NCBI GenBank assembly: GCA_025924815.1
Contig: JAICHQ010000018.1
Span: 1 to 41,515 of the forward strand
Reading direction: 5' to 3'
DNA from: Nocardioides sp.
Lineage (GTDB): Bacteria; Actinomycetota; Actinomycetes; Propionibacteriales; Nocardioidaceae
Length of the DNA: 41,515 bases
Of this stretch, positions 17,423 through 25,659 are shown piece by piece. Position numbers and translations under genes: made by a program. The notes below the pieces were generated by a model. That model was given only the letters and a program-made list of their open reading frames with translations, made no database searches and was not told the DNA's origin. How positions within the stretch are numbered: the first letter of the stretch is position 1; the number at the start of each line of letters is the position of its first letter.

Positions 17423-18316
17423 TCAGGGCAGGTAGTACATCGGGTTCGGGATCTTGTAGGTCGAGTCGGCGAAGCCGCCCTTCAGGTCGCTGAACTGGTC
17501 GCCGAAGTTGGCCACGATGTCGACACCCAGGCTCTCGATGTGCTCCCGGGTCATCGACTTGTACTGGATCGTGCTGCACCCGAACTTTGTCTGACCCGGG
17601 TTGGCTGGGTCAGGCACGATGCAGCTGGCCAGCCACGGCTCAGACTTGGCAGTGGCGTCCTTGGTGAACAGGTGCTCCGGGTTGACGTCGTAACCGGCCG
17701 CCTGGAGGTTGGCCACCGTCGCGCCCGCCTGTGCGAGCGGACGCCCGGTCAGGAAGTAGACGTCGTAGCCGTGAGCCTCGGCCTTCTTCTCGAGGCCCAC
17801 CATGCCGGGCACCGCCGGGAAGACCTGGGGATCGGCCGCCATCACGAAGTTGGCGTTGGTGGCGGGGTTGTAGACGAAGTTGCTGAAGATCTCGTAGCTG
17901 TAGGTGTTCAACGTGGTGTCGTCGACGTCGAACAGGATCGCCTTGTCCGCGGTCCTCTTGTGGTGCGTCGCCAGTGTCTTGCCGGCCTTGGCAGCGATGG
18001 CCTCGACCTCGTGGGCGTAGGCGCCGTCGGGGTCGAAGGTATGGATGTACGTCGGGTTCGCAGCCTGGGGATCGGTGCCCGGTGCGATGACCGTGCTGGA
18101 GACCGTGTCGCCGTAGTAGCCCTTGATGGCGGTCTTGACCTGGTCGATGTTCTGGATCTGGCTCGCGCTGGTCGGGTTCGCCGGCGGCGCGGGCACGGAC
18201 TGGCCAGAGTGGGCCGCCAGGGCCAGGCTCGGCACGGTCAGGGCCATGCCGGTGGCGACGGACGCGATGGCGACGGCGGTGCGCGTCGGCCGCGGGCTGC
18301 GCAGGGAGAGCTTCAC
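17423..18316 (-). CDS. Secreted acid phosphatase, HAD class B type
   Basis: A 297-residue exported phosphatase. The N-terminus has a Sec-type signal (positive start, hydrophobic stretch ending SLALAAHS, cleavage near residue 35). The HAD motifs follow: LFDVDDTTLNTY with nucleophile and acid Asp, FLTGRPLAQ with the second-motif Thr, and NFGDQFSDLKGG with the metal-binding acidic pair. It should release phosphate from organic phosphates outside the cell. The start is GTG at 18316, fixed by GGAGG seven bases upstream, rather than the ATG 36 bases further up, which would spoil the signal sequence. It is a single-gene unit. Confidence 0.88.
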   Translation of the reverse strand: MKLSLRSPRPTRTAVAIASVATGMALTVPSLALAAHSGQSVPAPPANPTSASQIQNIDQVKTAIKGYYGDTVSSTVIAPGTDPQAANPTYIHTFDPDGAYAHEVEAIAAKAGKTLATHHKRTADKAILFDVDDTTLNTYSYEIFSNFVYNPATNANFVMAADPQVFPAVPGMVGLEKKAEAHGYDVYFLTGRPLAQAGATVANLQAAGYDVNPEHLFTKDATAKSEPWLASCIVPDPANPGQTKFGCSTIQYKSMTREHIESLGVDIVANFGDQFSDLKGGFADSTYKIPNPMYYLP

Positions 18317-18394
18317 AGGTTGTCCTCCGAGTGAGTGAATGTCGGTGGTCATCCGAACACGGCACCCGCCTCGGCCACAAGGGCGGCGGTCCCC

Positions 18395-18976
18395 TCAATG
18401 AAGGGCGTCGACCAGGGTCTCCTGGAGCGCGCCGATCCACTCGTAGATGTCGTGGGCCTGCGAGCGGGGGTCCTCGTCGGGAAGCGCCTGCCAGAACGCC
18501 TCGTCGTCCTGCTCGACGTCGAGCCTCGTCCCCAGGGCCAGCCGCAGGTCGGTGAACGACTTCAGCCACACCAAGGCCGTCGGCTCGTCGAGCTCCACGT
18601 CGATGACGAGCTTCTGCTCGTCGAGCTGCGGGGGGAGGCCGGCCTCCTCGAGCGTGTCGATGACCGTGGCCGCTCCCCCGGCCTTGCCGTCGCGCAGGGT
18701 GCCCTCGGTGAACCGCCGGAACTCCGCGGCGGCCTCCTCGTCATCGGCGTACGCCGTCGGGAACAGGCGGGCCAGCACCGGGTCGTCGGGCGCGGTGGTC
18801 GGTCCGTCGAAGGTCAGCATCGCCTCCAACGGGTCGGCGTGCTCCTGCGGCACCGCCGCCTCGTTGCGGAGGAGCTCGACCAGCTGCGAGGCCAGCGAGC
18901 GCAGCAGATCGGCCTCGAACCCGGAGAAGGTGGCGATGATCCGTCCGCTGCGCCGGTGCCGGGCGAACCCGCTCAT
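18395..18976 (-). CDS. DUF2017 family protein
   Basis: A 193-residue cytoplasmic protein matching DUF2017: MSGFARHRRSGRIIATFSGF, then helices such as EADLLRSLASQLVELLRNEA, and a C-terminal helix WLKSFTDLRLALGTRLDVEQ. Its ATG overlaps the clpS stop (ATGA), and clpS-DUF2017 is a conserved actinobacterial pair (Rv1331-Rv1332 in M. tuberculosis). The function is not established; coupling with clpS suggests a link to ClpAP/ClpCP substrate selection. It ends 78 bases before the acid phosphatase start, so that gene is probably separate. Confidence 0.88.
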   Translation of the reverse strand: MSGFARHRRSGRIIATFSGFEADLLRSLASQLVELLRNEAAVPQEHADPLEAMLTFDGPTTAPDDPVLARLFPTAYADDEEAAAEFRRFTEGTLRDGKAGGAATVIDTLEEAGLPPQLDEQKLVIDVELDEPTALVWLKSFTDLRLALGTRLDVEQDDEAFWQALPDEDPRSQAHDIYEWIGALQETLVDALH

Positions 18977-19266
18977 TGCTTCTCCAGGGTGGCCCACAGG
19001 CCGTACTCGTGCATCGCCTGGACGTCGCGCTCCATCTCCTCGCGCGTGCCGCTGCTGACCGCGGACCGCCCGTCCTGGTGCACCTCGAGCATCAGCTTCT
19101 CGGCCTTCTTCTGGTCGTAGCCGAAGTAGCTGCGGAAGACGTAGGTCACGTAGCTCATCAGGTTCACCGGGTCGTTCCACACCAGGGTGACCCACGGCTT
19201 CGCGGTGAGCGTGATCTCGTCCGGCGTGAGGTCCGGCTCGACCTCGACCGGGCTCGTGGTCGCCAT
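18973..19266 (-). CDS. clpS: ATP-dependent Clp protease adaptor ClpS
   Basis: A 97-residue ClpS. A flexible N-terminus of about 25 residues precedes the core PWVTLVWNDPVNLMSYVTYV, in which the N-P-V-N-x-M-x-Y pattern lines the N-degron pocket; AEKLMLEVHQDGRSAV follows. It delivers proteins with bulky N-terminal residues to the Clp unfoldase. It lies head-to-head with pncB (52 bases between starts), as in mycobacteria, and overlaps the DUF2017 gene. The ribosome site is weak. Confidence 0.96.
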   Translation of the reverse strand: MATTSPVEVEPDLTPDEITLTAKPWVTLVWNDPVNLMSYVTYVFRSYFGYDQKKAEKLMLEVHQDGRSAVSSGTREEMERDVQAMHEYGLWATLEKQ

Positions 19267-19305
19267 TCGCCCATGGTGGCACAGCGCACGGGTTCTGCCT
19301 GGCCC

Positions 19306-19311
19306 TACTGT
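19306..19311 (+). promoter_or_regulatory. Leaderless -10 box of pncB
   Basis: TACTGT six bases before the GTG at 19318, with no Shine-Dalgarno sequence. It sets the start of pncB. Confidence 0.55.
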
Positions 19312-19317
19312 GACCTC

Positions 19318-20601
19318 GTGTGCGCGTCGACGGCCCTGCTGACCGATCACTACGAGCTGACCATGCTCCAGGCCGCGCTCGGCTCCGGCACCGCACATCG
19401 CCGGTCGGTCTTCGAGCTCTTCCCGCGTCGGCTCCCCGAGGGTCGCCGCTACGGCGTCGTGGCCGGCGTGGGCCGGGCCCTCGAGGCGATCGAGGACTTC
19501 AGGTTCGACGACGAGACGCTCGCCGTCCTCGAGGGCGTGATCGACGAGCCGACCCGCGCCTGGCTCTCGTCGTACCGGTTCTCCGGCGACGTGTGGGGGT
19601 ACGCCGAGGGCGAGGCCTACTTCCCCTACTCCCCCTTGCTGATCGTCGAGGGGACCTTCGCCGAGGCCGTGCTGCTGGAGACGGTGCTGCTGTCGATCTA
19701 CAACCACGACTCGGCGATCGCCTCGGCCGCCTCGCGGATGACCCAGGTGGCCGGCGACCGGCCGTGCATCGAGATGGGCTCGCGGCGTACCCATGAGGAG
19801 GCCGCGGTCGCCTGCGCCCGAGCGGCGTACGTCGCAGGGTTCGCCACCACGTCCAACCTCGCCGCCCGCCATCGCTACGGAGTGCCCTCGGCCGGCACGA
19901 GCGCCCACAGCTTCACGCTCCTCCACGACACCGAGGCCGACGCGTTCCGGGCGCAGGTGACCTCGCTGGGGACCGGCACCACCCTGCTCGTCGACACCTA
20001 CGACATCCGAGAGGCCGTCCGGCTCGGGGTCGAGATCGCAGGGCCGGAGCTGGGCGCGGTGCGGATCGACTCCGGCGACCTCGGTGTGCTCGCCGGCGAG
20101 GTGCGCGCCCAGCTGGACGAACTCGGCGCGAGACACACCAGGATCGTGGTCACCAGCGACCTCGACGAGTTCGCGATCGCGGCCCTGGCCAACGCGCCCG
20201 TCGACGCCTACGGCGTCGGCACCCAGCTGGTCACCGGCTCCGGCCATCCCACCTGCGGGTTCGTCTACAAGCTGGTCGCCCGGGAGGGGGACGACGGCGA
20301 CCTGGTGTCGGTGGCCAAGAAGAGCACCGACAAGATCTCGATCGGCGGTCGCAAGTACGCCCTCCGGCGGCGGGGCGCCAACGGCGTCGCCGAGGCCGAG
20401 GTCGTCGGCATCGGCGAGCCGCCGGTCGACGACGGCGACGACCGCCCCTTGCTGGTGCCCCTCGTCCGCGCCGGCGAGGCCGTCGGTCGCGAGACGCTCA
20501 CCGAGTCACGTGCCCGACACCTCGCGTCGCGCGGCGAGCTGCCGCAGGCCGCCCAGCAGATGTCGCGGGGCGAGCCGGTGATCCCGACCATCCACCAGTG
20601 A
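19318..20601 (+). CDS. pncB: Nicotinate phosphoribosyltransferase
   Basis: A 427-residue enzyme converting nicotinate, PRPP and ATP to nicotinate mononucleotide in NAD salvage. Visible family blocks are LLTDHYELTMLQAAL at the N-terminus, EMGSRRTHEEAAVACARAAY with the phosphate-binding arginines and phosphorylated-type His, GTSAHSF, VRIDSGDLG and ISIGGRKYALRR near the end. The GTG at 19318 (with a leaderless box) gives the expected family start; longer in-frame extensions enter clpS. It is followed 23 bases later by pncA, so both steps of nicotinamide salvage are together. Confidence 0.95.
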   Translation: MCASTALLTDHYELTMLQAALGSGTAHRRSVFELFPRRLPEGRRYGVVAGVGRALEAIEDFRFDDETLAVLEGVIDEPTRAWLSSYRFSGDVWGYAEGEAYFPYSPLLIVEGTFAEAVLLETVLLSIYNHDSAIASAASRMTQVAGDRPCIEMGSRRTHEEAAVACARAAYVAGFATTSNLAARHRYGVPSAGTSAHSFTLLHDTEADAFRAQVTSLGTGTTLLVDTYDIREAVRLGVEIAGPELGAVRIDSGDLGVLAGEVRAQLDELGARHTRIVVTSDLDEFAIAALANAPVDAYGVGTQLVTGSGHPTCGFVYKLVAREGDDGDLVSVAKKSTDKISIGGRKYALRRRGANGVAEAEVVGIGEPPVDDGDDRPLLVPLVRAGEAVGRETLTESRARHLASRGELPQAAQQMSRGEPVIPTIHQ

Positions 20602-20612
20602 GCTCGGCCCGC

Positions 20613-20618
20613 TAGGTT
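20613..20618 (+). promoter_or_regulatory. Leaderless -10 box of pncA
   Basis: TAGGTT six bases before the ATG at 20625. pncA thus seems to have its own promoter in addition to any read-through from pncB. Confidence 0.55.
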
Positions 20619-20624
20619 CGGGGC

Positions 20625-21200
20625 ATGACCCGCGCCCTGATCGTGGTGGACGTGCAGAACGACTTCTGCGAGGGCGGATCGCTCGCCGTGGAGGGCGGGG
20701 CGCGAGTGGCCGGCGACATCGGGGAGCTGCTGCACCACTGGGCCCGGCGCGACGACCAGGCACCGGCGTACGACGTGGTCGTGGCCAGCAAGGACCATCA
20801 CATCGACCCCGGACACCACTGGTCGAAGGATCCCGACTACGTCGAGACCTGGCCCGTGCACTGCCAGGTCGGCACCGACGGCGAGGCCTTCCACCCCAAC
20901 CTCGACCCCCAGCCGTTCGACGCGATCTTCCTCAAGGGCGAGCACCAGGCGGCGTACTCGGCGTTCGAGGGCCGCACCGTCGACGGCGACGGGCTGGCCC
21001 CGTGGCTGCGCGCCCAGGGGGTCGACAGCGTCGACGTCTGCGGGATCGCCACCGACTACTGCGTGCGCGCGACCGCGCTCGACTCGCGACGTGAGGGCTT
21101 CGAGACGCGCCTGCTCTCGGCCTTGTCCGCCGGGGTCGCCCCGGAGTCGACCCGCGCCGCGCTCGCGGAGATGACCACGGCCGGGATCACCGTCGTCTGA
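20625..21200 (+). CDS. pncA: Nicotinamidase (isochorismatase-like)
   Basis: A 191-residue cysteine hydrolase. The catalytic triad is visible as Asp9 (IVVDVQNDF), Lys104 (FLKGEHQAAYSAF) and Cys146 (GIATDYCVRATA), and SKDHHIDPGHHW supplies the metal-binding Asp57 and histidines. It converts nicotinamide to nicotinate, which pncB upstream then activates. It is also the class of enzyme that activates pyrazinamide in mycobacteria. Length and all motifs are normal. Confidence 0.94.
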   Translation: MTRALIVVDVQNDFCEGGSLAVEGGARVAGDIGELLHHWARRDDQAPAYDVVVASKDHHIDPGHHWSKDPDYVETWPVHCQVGTDGEAFHPNLDPQPFDAIFLKGEHQAAYSAFEGRTVDGDGLAPWLRAQGVDSVDVCGIATDYCVRATALDSRREGFETRLLSALSAGVAPESTRAALAEMTTAGITVV

Positions 21201-21213
21201 AGGGCCGACGCGG

Positions 21214-21747
21214 TCACGTCCCCCACTTCTCGGCGAGGGTGCGGATCACGTTCAGATTGCGGTTCGTCGCGACGCCGAGGTGCTTCTCCACGGCGGCGTT
21301 GCCGAGCCGTGACGTGTGGTAGTCCTGCCCGAGCAGCAGATGGGCGCCCCGTCCACGCACGATGGCCCGCTCGTCCGCGCCACCTGCGGACTCGAGCCTG
21401 CCCACCGTCGCGGCCGACGGGGCCCGTTTCAACAGGGAGACGTAGTAATGCCCGGTGTGGCCCCCGCCGAGCTCGACGGCGTCGGCCGCGATGTCGCGGA
21501 GCTCCTTCCGGGTGAGGGCGACGGTGGGCACCTCGAATCCGGCCTCCGCCGCGAACGCCTTCTCCAGCGCAGCCTCCACCTTGGCGACACTGCGCAGTCG
21601 CGTCGTCACCCTGACGTTGCCGGAGTTGATGTAGGTCTCCACGTCGGTGAAGCCGGCGTCCTCGCAGGCCCGCACGATCGCCGCCTTCGGGAACTTCCGG
21701 GTCGCCCCCAGGTTGATCGCGCGCAGGAACGCGACGTACGTCGGCAC
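21214..21747 (-). CDS. DUF1697 family protein
   Basis: A 177-residue protein matching DUF1697: TYVAFLRAINLGATRKFPKA at the start, the TYINSGNVRV block near residue 58 and a C-terminal NRNLNVIRTLAEKW motif. Start is GTG at 21747; CAGGAT six bases upstream may be a weak leaderless box. It is convergent with pncA (13-base gap) and divergent from MarR (28 bases between starts), so it may be under that regulator, but there is no direct evidence. Its activity is unknown. Confidence 0.88.
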   Translation of the reverse strand: MPTYVAFLRAINLGATRKFPKAAIVRACEDAGFTDVETYINSGNVRVTTRLRSVAKVEAALEKAFAAEAGFEVPTVALTRKELRDIAADAVELGGGHTGHYYVSLLKRAPSAATVGRLESAGGADERAIVRGRGAHLLLGQDYHTSRLGNAAVEKHLGVATNRNLNVIRTLAEKWGT

Positions 21748-21763
21748 CCCGCCATCCTGCCGG

Positions 21764-21769
21764 TAGTCT
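21764..21769 (+). promoter_or_regulatory. Leaderless -10 box of the MarR gene
   Basis: TAGTCT six bases before the ATG at 21776, inside the 28-base divergent gap. Confidence 0.55.
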
Positions 21770-21775
21770 GCGCAG

Positions 21776-22192
21776 ATGACGAGCGACCTGGAGATCCAGA
21801 GCAGCGAGCTCGTCGTCCAGGCCGCCCGTCTCGTGCGCGCCGTACGCCGCCGGGTCGGTCAGCCGGCCGGCATCCGGATCCTCTCCCTGCTCGAGGAGCT
21901 GGGGCCCCTCGGGGTGACCGCCATCGCGGAGGCCGACCGGTCGTCGCAGCCGACGATCTCGGGAGCCGTACGCCAGCTGGTCCAGGAGGGCTGGGTGGCC
22001 AAGGAGCCGGACGCCCACGACGCCCGTCGCTCCGTGGTCGAGCTCACCCCGGCGGGCAGGCAGCGCCTGGCCGAGGCCCGACGCGACAACGGACGGGCCG
22101 TCGCCGAGCGCCTCGCCCGGACCGAGCACACCCCCGAGGACGTGGCCCATGCCGTCGCCGTCCTGCGCGACGTGATGGACGAGCACCTGTAG
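21776..22192 (+). CDS. MarR-family transcriptional regulator
   Basis: A 138-residue winged-helix repressor. The recognition region is ADRSSQPTISGAVRQLVQEG followed by the wing AHDARRSVVELTPAGRQRL, with an N-terminal dimer helix and a C-terminal helix from residue 85. Family members respond to small aromatic ligands and usually control a neighbouring gene. Its divergent neighbour is the DUF1697 gene, 28 bases away; downstream is the convergent nucleotidase. No clear palindrome is visible in the short shared gap. Confidence 0.88.
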   Translation: MTSDLEIQSSELVVQAARLVRAVRRRVGQPAGIRILSLLEELGPLGVTAIAEADRSSQPTISGAVRQLVQEGWVAKEPDAHDARRSVVELTPAGRQRLAEARRDNGRAVAERLARTEHTPEDVAHAVAVLRDVMDEHL

Positions 22193-22213
22193 GCGTTGTC
22201 TCTCCCACGGGAA

Positions 22214-24073
22214 TCAGCTCACGACGACCGTCGTGCCCCCGGACACCAGTCGCCAGTCGACCGACGCGAAGCTCGCCGGGTCGATCACGTGGTTCGCGGT
22301 CACCCAGTCGATCAGCAGCTGGCGGATGTCGATCTGCCGGTTGTAGACCACCGGCGCCGTCTTCACCGCCGGGAACCCGCCACCGCCACCCTGGCGGTAG
22401 TTGTTGACCGCCATCGCGAACTCCATGGCGGGATCGAGCGATGCACCGGCGTACGTCAGGTTCGCGATCCGGGAGCCGACCGGCCGGGAGATGTCGATGT
22501 CGTAGGCCAGCGGCTGGAGCCCGGCGATCGTGTCGAAGTTGTAGTCGGGGATCGGCGGCACGTAGCCGGGCGCACCCGCGGTGCCGTACGACGCGTTGGT
22601 GACCTGGGCCATCGTGAACGGCCCGGTGCCGGAGACCTGCTGGAAGTAGCGAGCGGAGTACTCCAGGTAGTCCTTGACGTCCCGACCGGTCACCCTCACC
22701 CCGAGGAGGGTGTTGTCGTAGATGTAGAGCCCGGCCACGTCGCGGATCGAGACCTGGCCGGCCGGGAAGGACGCCTGCCGGTTGAAGGGCGCGGCGATCG
22801 ACAGCACGGGCAGGGACGCGTCCGCGCCGGTGAGTCCGGCCTTGACCGCCTCCGCCTGGACGAAGTTGATGAAGTCGATGATCGGGACGTCCTCGACCGG
22901 CGCGCGGGCGGCCGACATGGCCGCGACCGAGGTCCCGATCGGTGAGTTGACGTAGGTGACGACCTTGTCGTGCTGGGCGCGCACCGCGGCGGCGACCTCG
23001 GGGTCCTCCAACGCCTGGTTGGAGGACAACGTCTGCGAGCGCCGGCCGTCGGGCGCCACCGTCCAGCGGTTCCCGCGGCGGACCAGGTCGAGCTCCATCA
23101 CCGCCAGCCGCATGCCCCAGTAGTCGGGCTCGCAGAGCACCACCTGCCGGCCGGTGGTCTCGTTGGTGACCAGCCGCTGGGGGATGTCGACGTGCGCGTG
23201 GCCGACCAGGATCGCGTCGACGTCCGGCACCTGCTGGGCCACCAGGGTCGAGGCGTTCTCGGGGTAGGGCAGGGCGTCGCCGTACGACGAGGAGGTGTCG
23301 GCGCCGGAGTGGGCGGCGATCACCACGACGTCGCAGCCGAGCCTCTTCAGCCGCGGGACGTAGATCGTGGCCTGCTCGACCAGGCCCGGGAAGTCGATCC
23401 TGCCCGAGACGTTGGCGTGGTCCCAGATGGCGATGCCGGGGTTGGTCAGGCCCAGAATGCCGACCCTCAGGTCGGGGCCCTGGGGCATCCGGAACGTCCG
23501 GGTGATGTACGGCGTGAACACCGGCATCCCGGTCGCCGGATCGACCGCGTTAGCGCCCAGGAGCGGGTAGGTCAGCTGCTTCTCGAAGGTGCGCAGCAGC
23601 GGGATGCCGTAGTTGAACTCGTGGTTGCCGAGCGCCGCGGCGTCGTACCCGATCAGGTTCATCGCGTTGGCCATCGGGTGCATGCCGCCATCGGTGATCG
23701 GCTCGATCTTGGCGTAGTAGTAGGCCAGCGGGGTGCCCTGGATGGTGTCGCCGGCGTCGAGGACCAGCAACGGGTCGCTGCCGACGCGCTCGCGCTGGGC
23801 CTTGATCAGGGTCTGCACCTTGGCGATGCCGATGTCGTTGCCCGCGGAGTCGTTGTACTCGGCGTTCTTGTAGTAGTCCCAGTTGAAGACGTTGCCGTGC
23901 AGGTCGGTCGTGCCGAGGATCGTCAGCGTCGTCCGGTGCGTGTCCCGGCTGCGTCCGCTCGCGGCGGCGGCGGGAGCCGCGTAGCCGGCGGCGGCGAGGG
24001 CTGCCGCTCCGGTGAGCACGCCGCGGCGGGTGGTGGTGGGGGCGGGTGTGGCGGTGGGGCGGATCGAGGCCAT
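22214..24073 (-). CDS. Exported bifunctional metallophosphatase/5'-nucleotidase (CpdB/UshA-like)
   Basis: A 619-residue two-domain enzyme. The N-terminus carries a twin-arginine (Tat) signal: TTRRGVLTGAAALAAAGYAA. The metallophosphatase domain (about 45-350) has TDLHGNVFNWDYY, LDAGDTIQGTPLAYYY, GNHEFNYG, AAHSGAD and GHAHVDIP; the nucleotidase C-terminal domain (about 380-600) includes VNNYRQGGGGGFP. The NWDYY motif favours the 2',3'-cyclic-nucleotide phosphodiesterase/3'-nucleotidase branch. It should feed on nucleotides outside the membrane. The ATG at 24073 (MASIRPT) places the signal correctly; a longer open frame upstream would bury it. Divergent from the MFS gene. Confidence 0.92.
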   Translation of the reverse strand: MASIRPTATPAPTTTRRGVLTGAAALAAAGYAAPAAAASGRSRDTHRTTLTILGTTDLHGNVFNWDYYKNAEYNDSAGNDIGIAKVQTLIKAQRERVGSDPLLVLDAGDTIQGTPLAYYYAKIEPITDGGMHPMANAMNLIGYDAAALGNHEFNYGIPLLRTFEKQLTYPLLGANAVDPATGMPVFTPYITRTFRMPQGPDLRVGILGLTNPGIAIWDHANVSGRIDFPGLVEQATIYVPRLKRLGCDVVVIAAHSGADTSSSYGDALPYPENASTLVAQQVPDVDAILVGHAHVDIPQRLVTNETTGRQVVLCEPDYWGMRLAVMELDLVRRGNRWTVAPDGRRSQTLSSNQALEDPEVAAAVRAQHDKVVTYVNSPIGTSVAAMSAARAPVEDVPIIDFINFVQAEAVKAGLTGADASLPVLSIAAPFNRQASFPAGQVSIRDVAGLYIYDNTLLGVRVTGRDVKDYLEYSARYFQQVSGTGPFTMAQVTNASYGTAGAPGYVPPIPDYNFDTIAGLQPLAYDIDISRPVGSRIANLTYAGASLDPAMEFAMAVNNYRQGGGGGFPAVKTAPVVYNRQIDIRQLLIDWVTANHVIDPASFASVDWRLVSGGTTVVVS

Positions 24074-24142
24074 GACCGAGAACCTTCCGAGATGCGGGAC
24101 GGGGCCGTCCATGTGTACCCGATCCGGCCGGGACTCGCGATC

Positions 24143-24157
24143 CATAGGCTCCCTATG
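24143..24157. promoter_or_regulatory. Inverted repeat in nucleotidase/MFS divergent promoter
   Basis: CATAGG and CCTATG form a perfect 6-bp inverted repeat with a three-base gap, abutting the MFS -10 box (24158-24163). A bound repressor here could block both directions. Confidence 0.4.
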
Positions 24158-24163
24158 TACAAT
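24158..24163 (+). promoter_or_regulatory. Leaderless -10 box of the MFS gene
   Basis: TACAAT, seven bases before the ATG at 24171. The box itself overlaps the alternative ATG at 24162, which argues against that upstream start. Confidence 0.55.
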
Positions 24164-24170
24164 GGAATCC

Positions 24171-25433
24171 ATGTCCCACCCCCAGACCCACGACGCCCCG
24201 GTCGCGTCCGGCTCCTTCTTCGCCCAGCCGCGCGCGGTGTGGGCGGTGGCCTTCGCCTGCGTGATCGCGTTCATGGGCATCGGCCTCGTCGACCCGATCC
24301 TCAAGGACATCGCGGTCAAGCTGGACGCGACGCCGAGCCAGGTCTCCCTGATGTTCACCAGCTACATGGCGATCATGGGGGTGGCGATGCTGGTGACCGG
24401 CGTCGTGTCGAGCCGGATCGGCCCGAAGCGGACCCTGCTCTCCGGCCTGGTCCTGATCATCGTCTTCGCCGGGCTCGCCGGCGCCTCCGGCAGCGTCGGA
24501 GCGGTCGTCGGCTTCCGGGCCGGCTGGGGCCTCGGCAACGCGCTGTTCGTCGCCACCGCCCTCGCCACCATCGTGATGTCCGCGACCGGCGGCACCGCCC
24601 AGGCGATCATCCTGTTCGAGGCCGCGCTCGGCATCGGCATCGCCTCGGGCCCGTTGGTGGGCGGGCTGCTGGGCGAGCAGTCGTGGCGTGCCCCCTTCTT
24701 CGGGGTCTCCGTGCTGATGACCATCGCTCTGGTGGCCACCGCACTCTTTCTGCCGTCGACCCCACCGACCGGTCGGCATACGTCGCTGGCCGACCCGTTC
24801 CGTGCACTGCGGCACAAGCCCCTTCTGCTCACCGGGCTGACCGCGGTCTTCTACAACATCGGCTTCTTCACGATCCTCGCCGCCGGCCCGTTCGCCCTGC
24901 CCGGATCCGGGATCATCCAGATCGGCTGGATCTACTTCGGCTGGGGCGTGCTGGTCGCGCTGACGTCGGTCTTCGTCGCGCCCCGGGTGCAGCGCTGGGT
25001 CGGCACCGTCCCGGCCGTGATCGGCACCCTGGTGCTCTTCATGCTCGACCTGCTGACGATGGCGGTCTTCGCCGAGCACCAGGCCGTGGTGATCGTGGGG
25101 ATCGTGCTGTCGGGGGCCTTCATCGGCAACAACAACACCCTGATCACCGAGGCCGTGATGGGGGTCGCTCCGGTCGAGCGCGCGGTCGCCTCCGCGGCGT
25201 ACTCCTTCGTGCGGTTCTGCGGCGGCGCCGTCGGCCCCTACGTCGCCCTGAAGCTGTTCGGCCTGCCGCCGCACGTCCACGTGCACGCGCCCTTCGTCTT
25301 CGGCGCGGTGATGGTGGCCGTCGGCATCGTGATCATGACCTCCGGAGCCGGGGTGCTCACCCGCGCCCTGGAGGGCAAGCACGCCTCGCCGACCGAGGAG
25401 GCCGAGGCCGTCCTCGTCGGCGACCTGGATTGA
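24171..25433 (+). CDS. Major facilitator superfamily transporter
   Basis: A 420-residue protein with twelve hydrophobic segments in the MFS pattern. The loop between segments two and three is SSRIGPKRTLLSG, the usual G-x-x-x-D/G-R-x-G-R-R region, and the second half repeats at MGVAPVERAVASA. It resembles drug/proton antiporters (DHA1-like), but the substrate cannot be read from the sequence. A 25-residue polar N-terminus and a short cytoplasmic tail flank the core. It is divergent from the nucleotidase, with a shared inverted repeat. Confidence 0.85.
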   Translation: MSHPQTHDAPVASGSFFAQPRAVWAVAFACVIAFMGIGLVDPILKDIAVKLDATPSQVSLMFTSYMAIMGVAMLVTGVVSSRIGPKRTLLSGLVLIIVFAGLAGASGSVGAVVGFRAGWGLGNALFVATALATIVMSATGGTAQAIILFEAALGIGIASGPLVGGLLGEQSWRAPFFGVSVLMTIALVATALFLPSTPPTGRHTSLADPFRALRHKPLLLTGLTAVFYNIGFFTILAAGPFALPGSGIIQIGWIYFGWGVLVALTSVFVAPRVQRWVGTVPAVIGTLVLFMLDLLTMAVFAEHQAVVIVGIVLSGAFIGNNNTLITEAVMGVAPVERAVASAAYSFVRFCGGAVGPYVALKLFGLPPHVHVHAPFVFGAVMVAVGIVIMTSGAGVLTRALEGKHASPTEEAEAVLVGDLD

Positions 25434-25495
25434 GGTCTCGCCCGGCTCGACCCGCGATCCCGGCGCGGCGCCGGAGCGGCGTCGCCGGTACGCCG

Positions 25496-25501
25496 TAGCG
25501 T
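25496..25501 (+). promoter_or_regulatory. Leaderless -10 box of the 46-aa gene
   Basis: TAGCGT seven bases before the GTG at 25509; the regular distance supports the tiny gene being real. Confidence 0.45.
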
Positions 25502-25508
25502 GCTGTCC

Positions 25509-25649
25509 GTGCCTTGCGACTACTGCGGCGCCGAGTTCGACCCGATCGCGACCCGGTGGCTCTGCCCCCACTGCCACATGAAGGCCAACTGCTGCGACGG
25601 CGCGCCCCTGGCGATCTGCGGGACGACGCGGGTGCCGGAGGACCAGTAG
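25509..25649 (+). CDS. Small cysteine-rich (zinc-ribbon-like) protein, 46 aa
   Basis: A 46-codon frame starting GTG (MPCDYCGAEF) and ending VPEDQ-stop at 25647. It contains seven cysteines and two histidines: CDYC at 3-6, CPHCH at 19-23, CC at 28-29 and Cys37. The two CxxC knuckles spaced 12 residues apart look like a zinc ribbon, with extra cysteines that could hold a second metal. It lies 75 bases after the MFS gene and directly before the amidohydrolase. The conserved CxxC spacing, the leaderless box and the good codon usage support it as coding; function is unknown. Confidence 0.6.
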   Translation: MPCDYCGAEFDPIATRWLCPHCHMKANCCDGAPLAICGTTRVPEDQ

Positions 25650-25652
25650 GTT
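25647..25652 (+). promoter_or_regulatory. Leaderless -10 box of the amidohydrolase, overlapping a stop codon
   Basis: TAGGTT begins at the TAG stop of the 46-aa gene and lies seven bases before the GTG of the amidohydrolase. Confidence 0.5.
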
Positions 25653-25659
25653 CCCCGGT

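Noticed and set aside
22970..25498. Very long plus-strand open frame (842 codons) opposite the nucleotidase and overlapping the MFS gene
   Set aside because: It is low-complexity in composition, lacks motifs, and overlaps two genes with complete family motifs; long shadow frames are expected in DNA of this G/C content.
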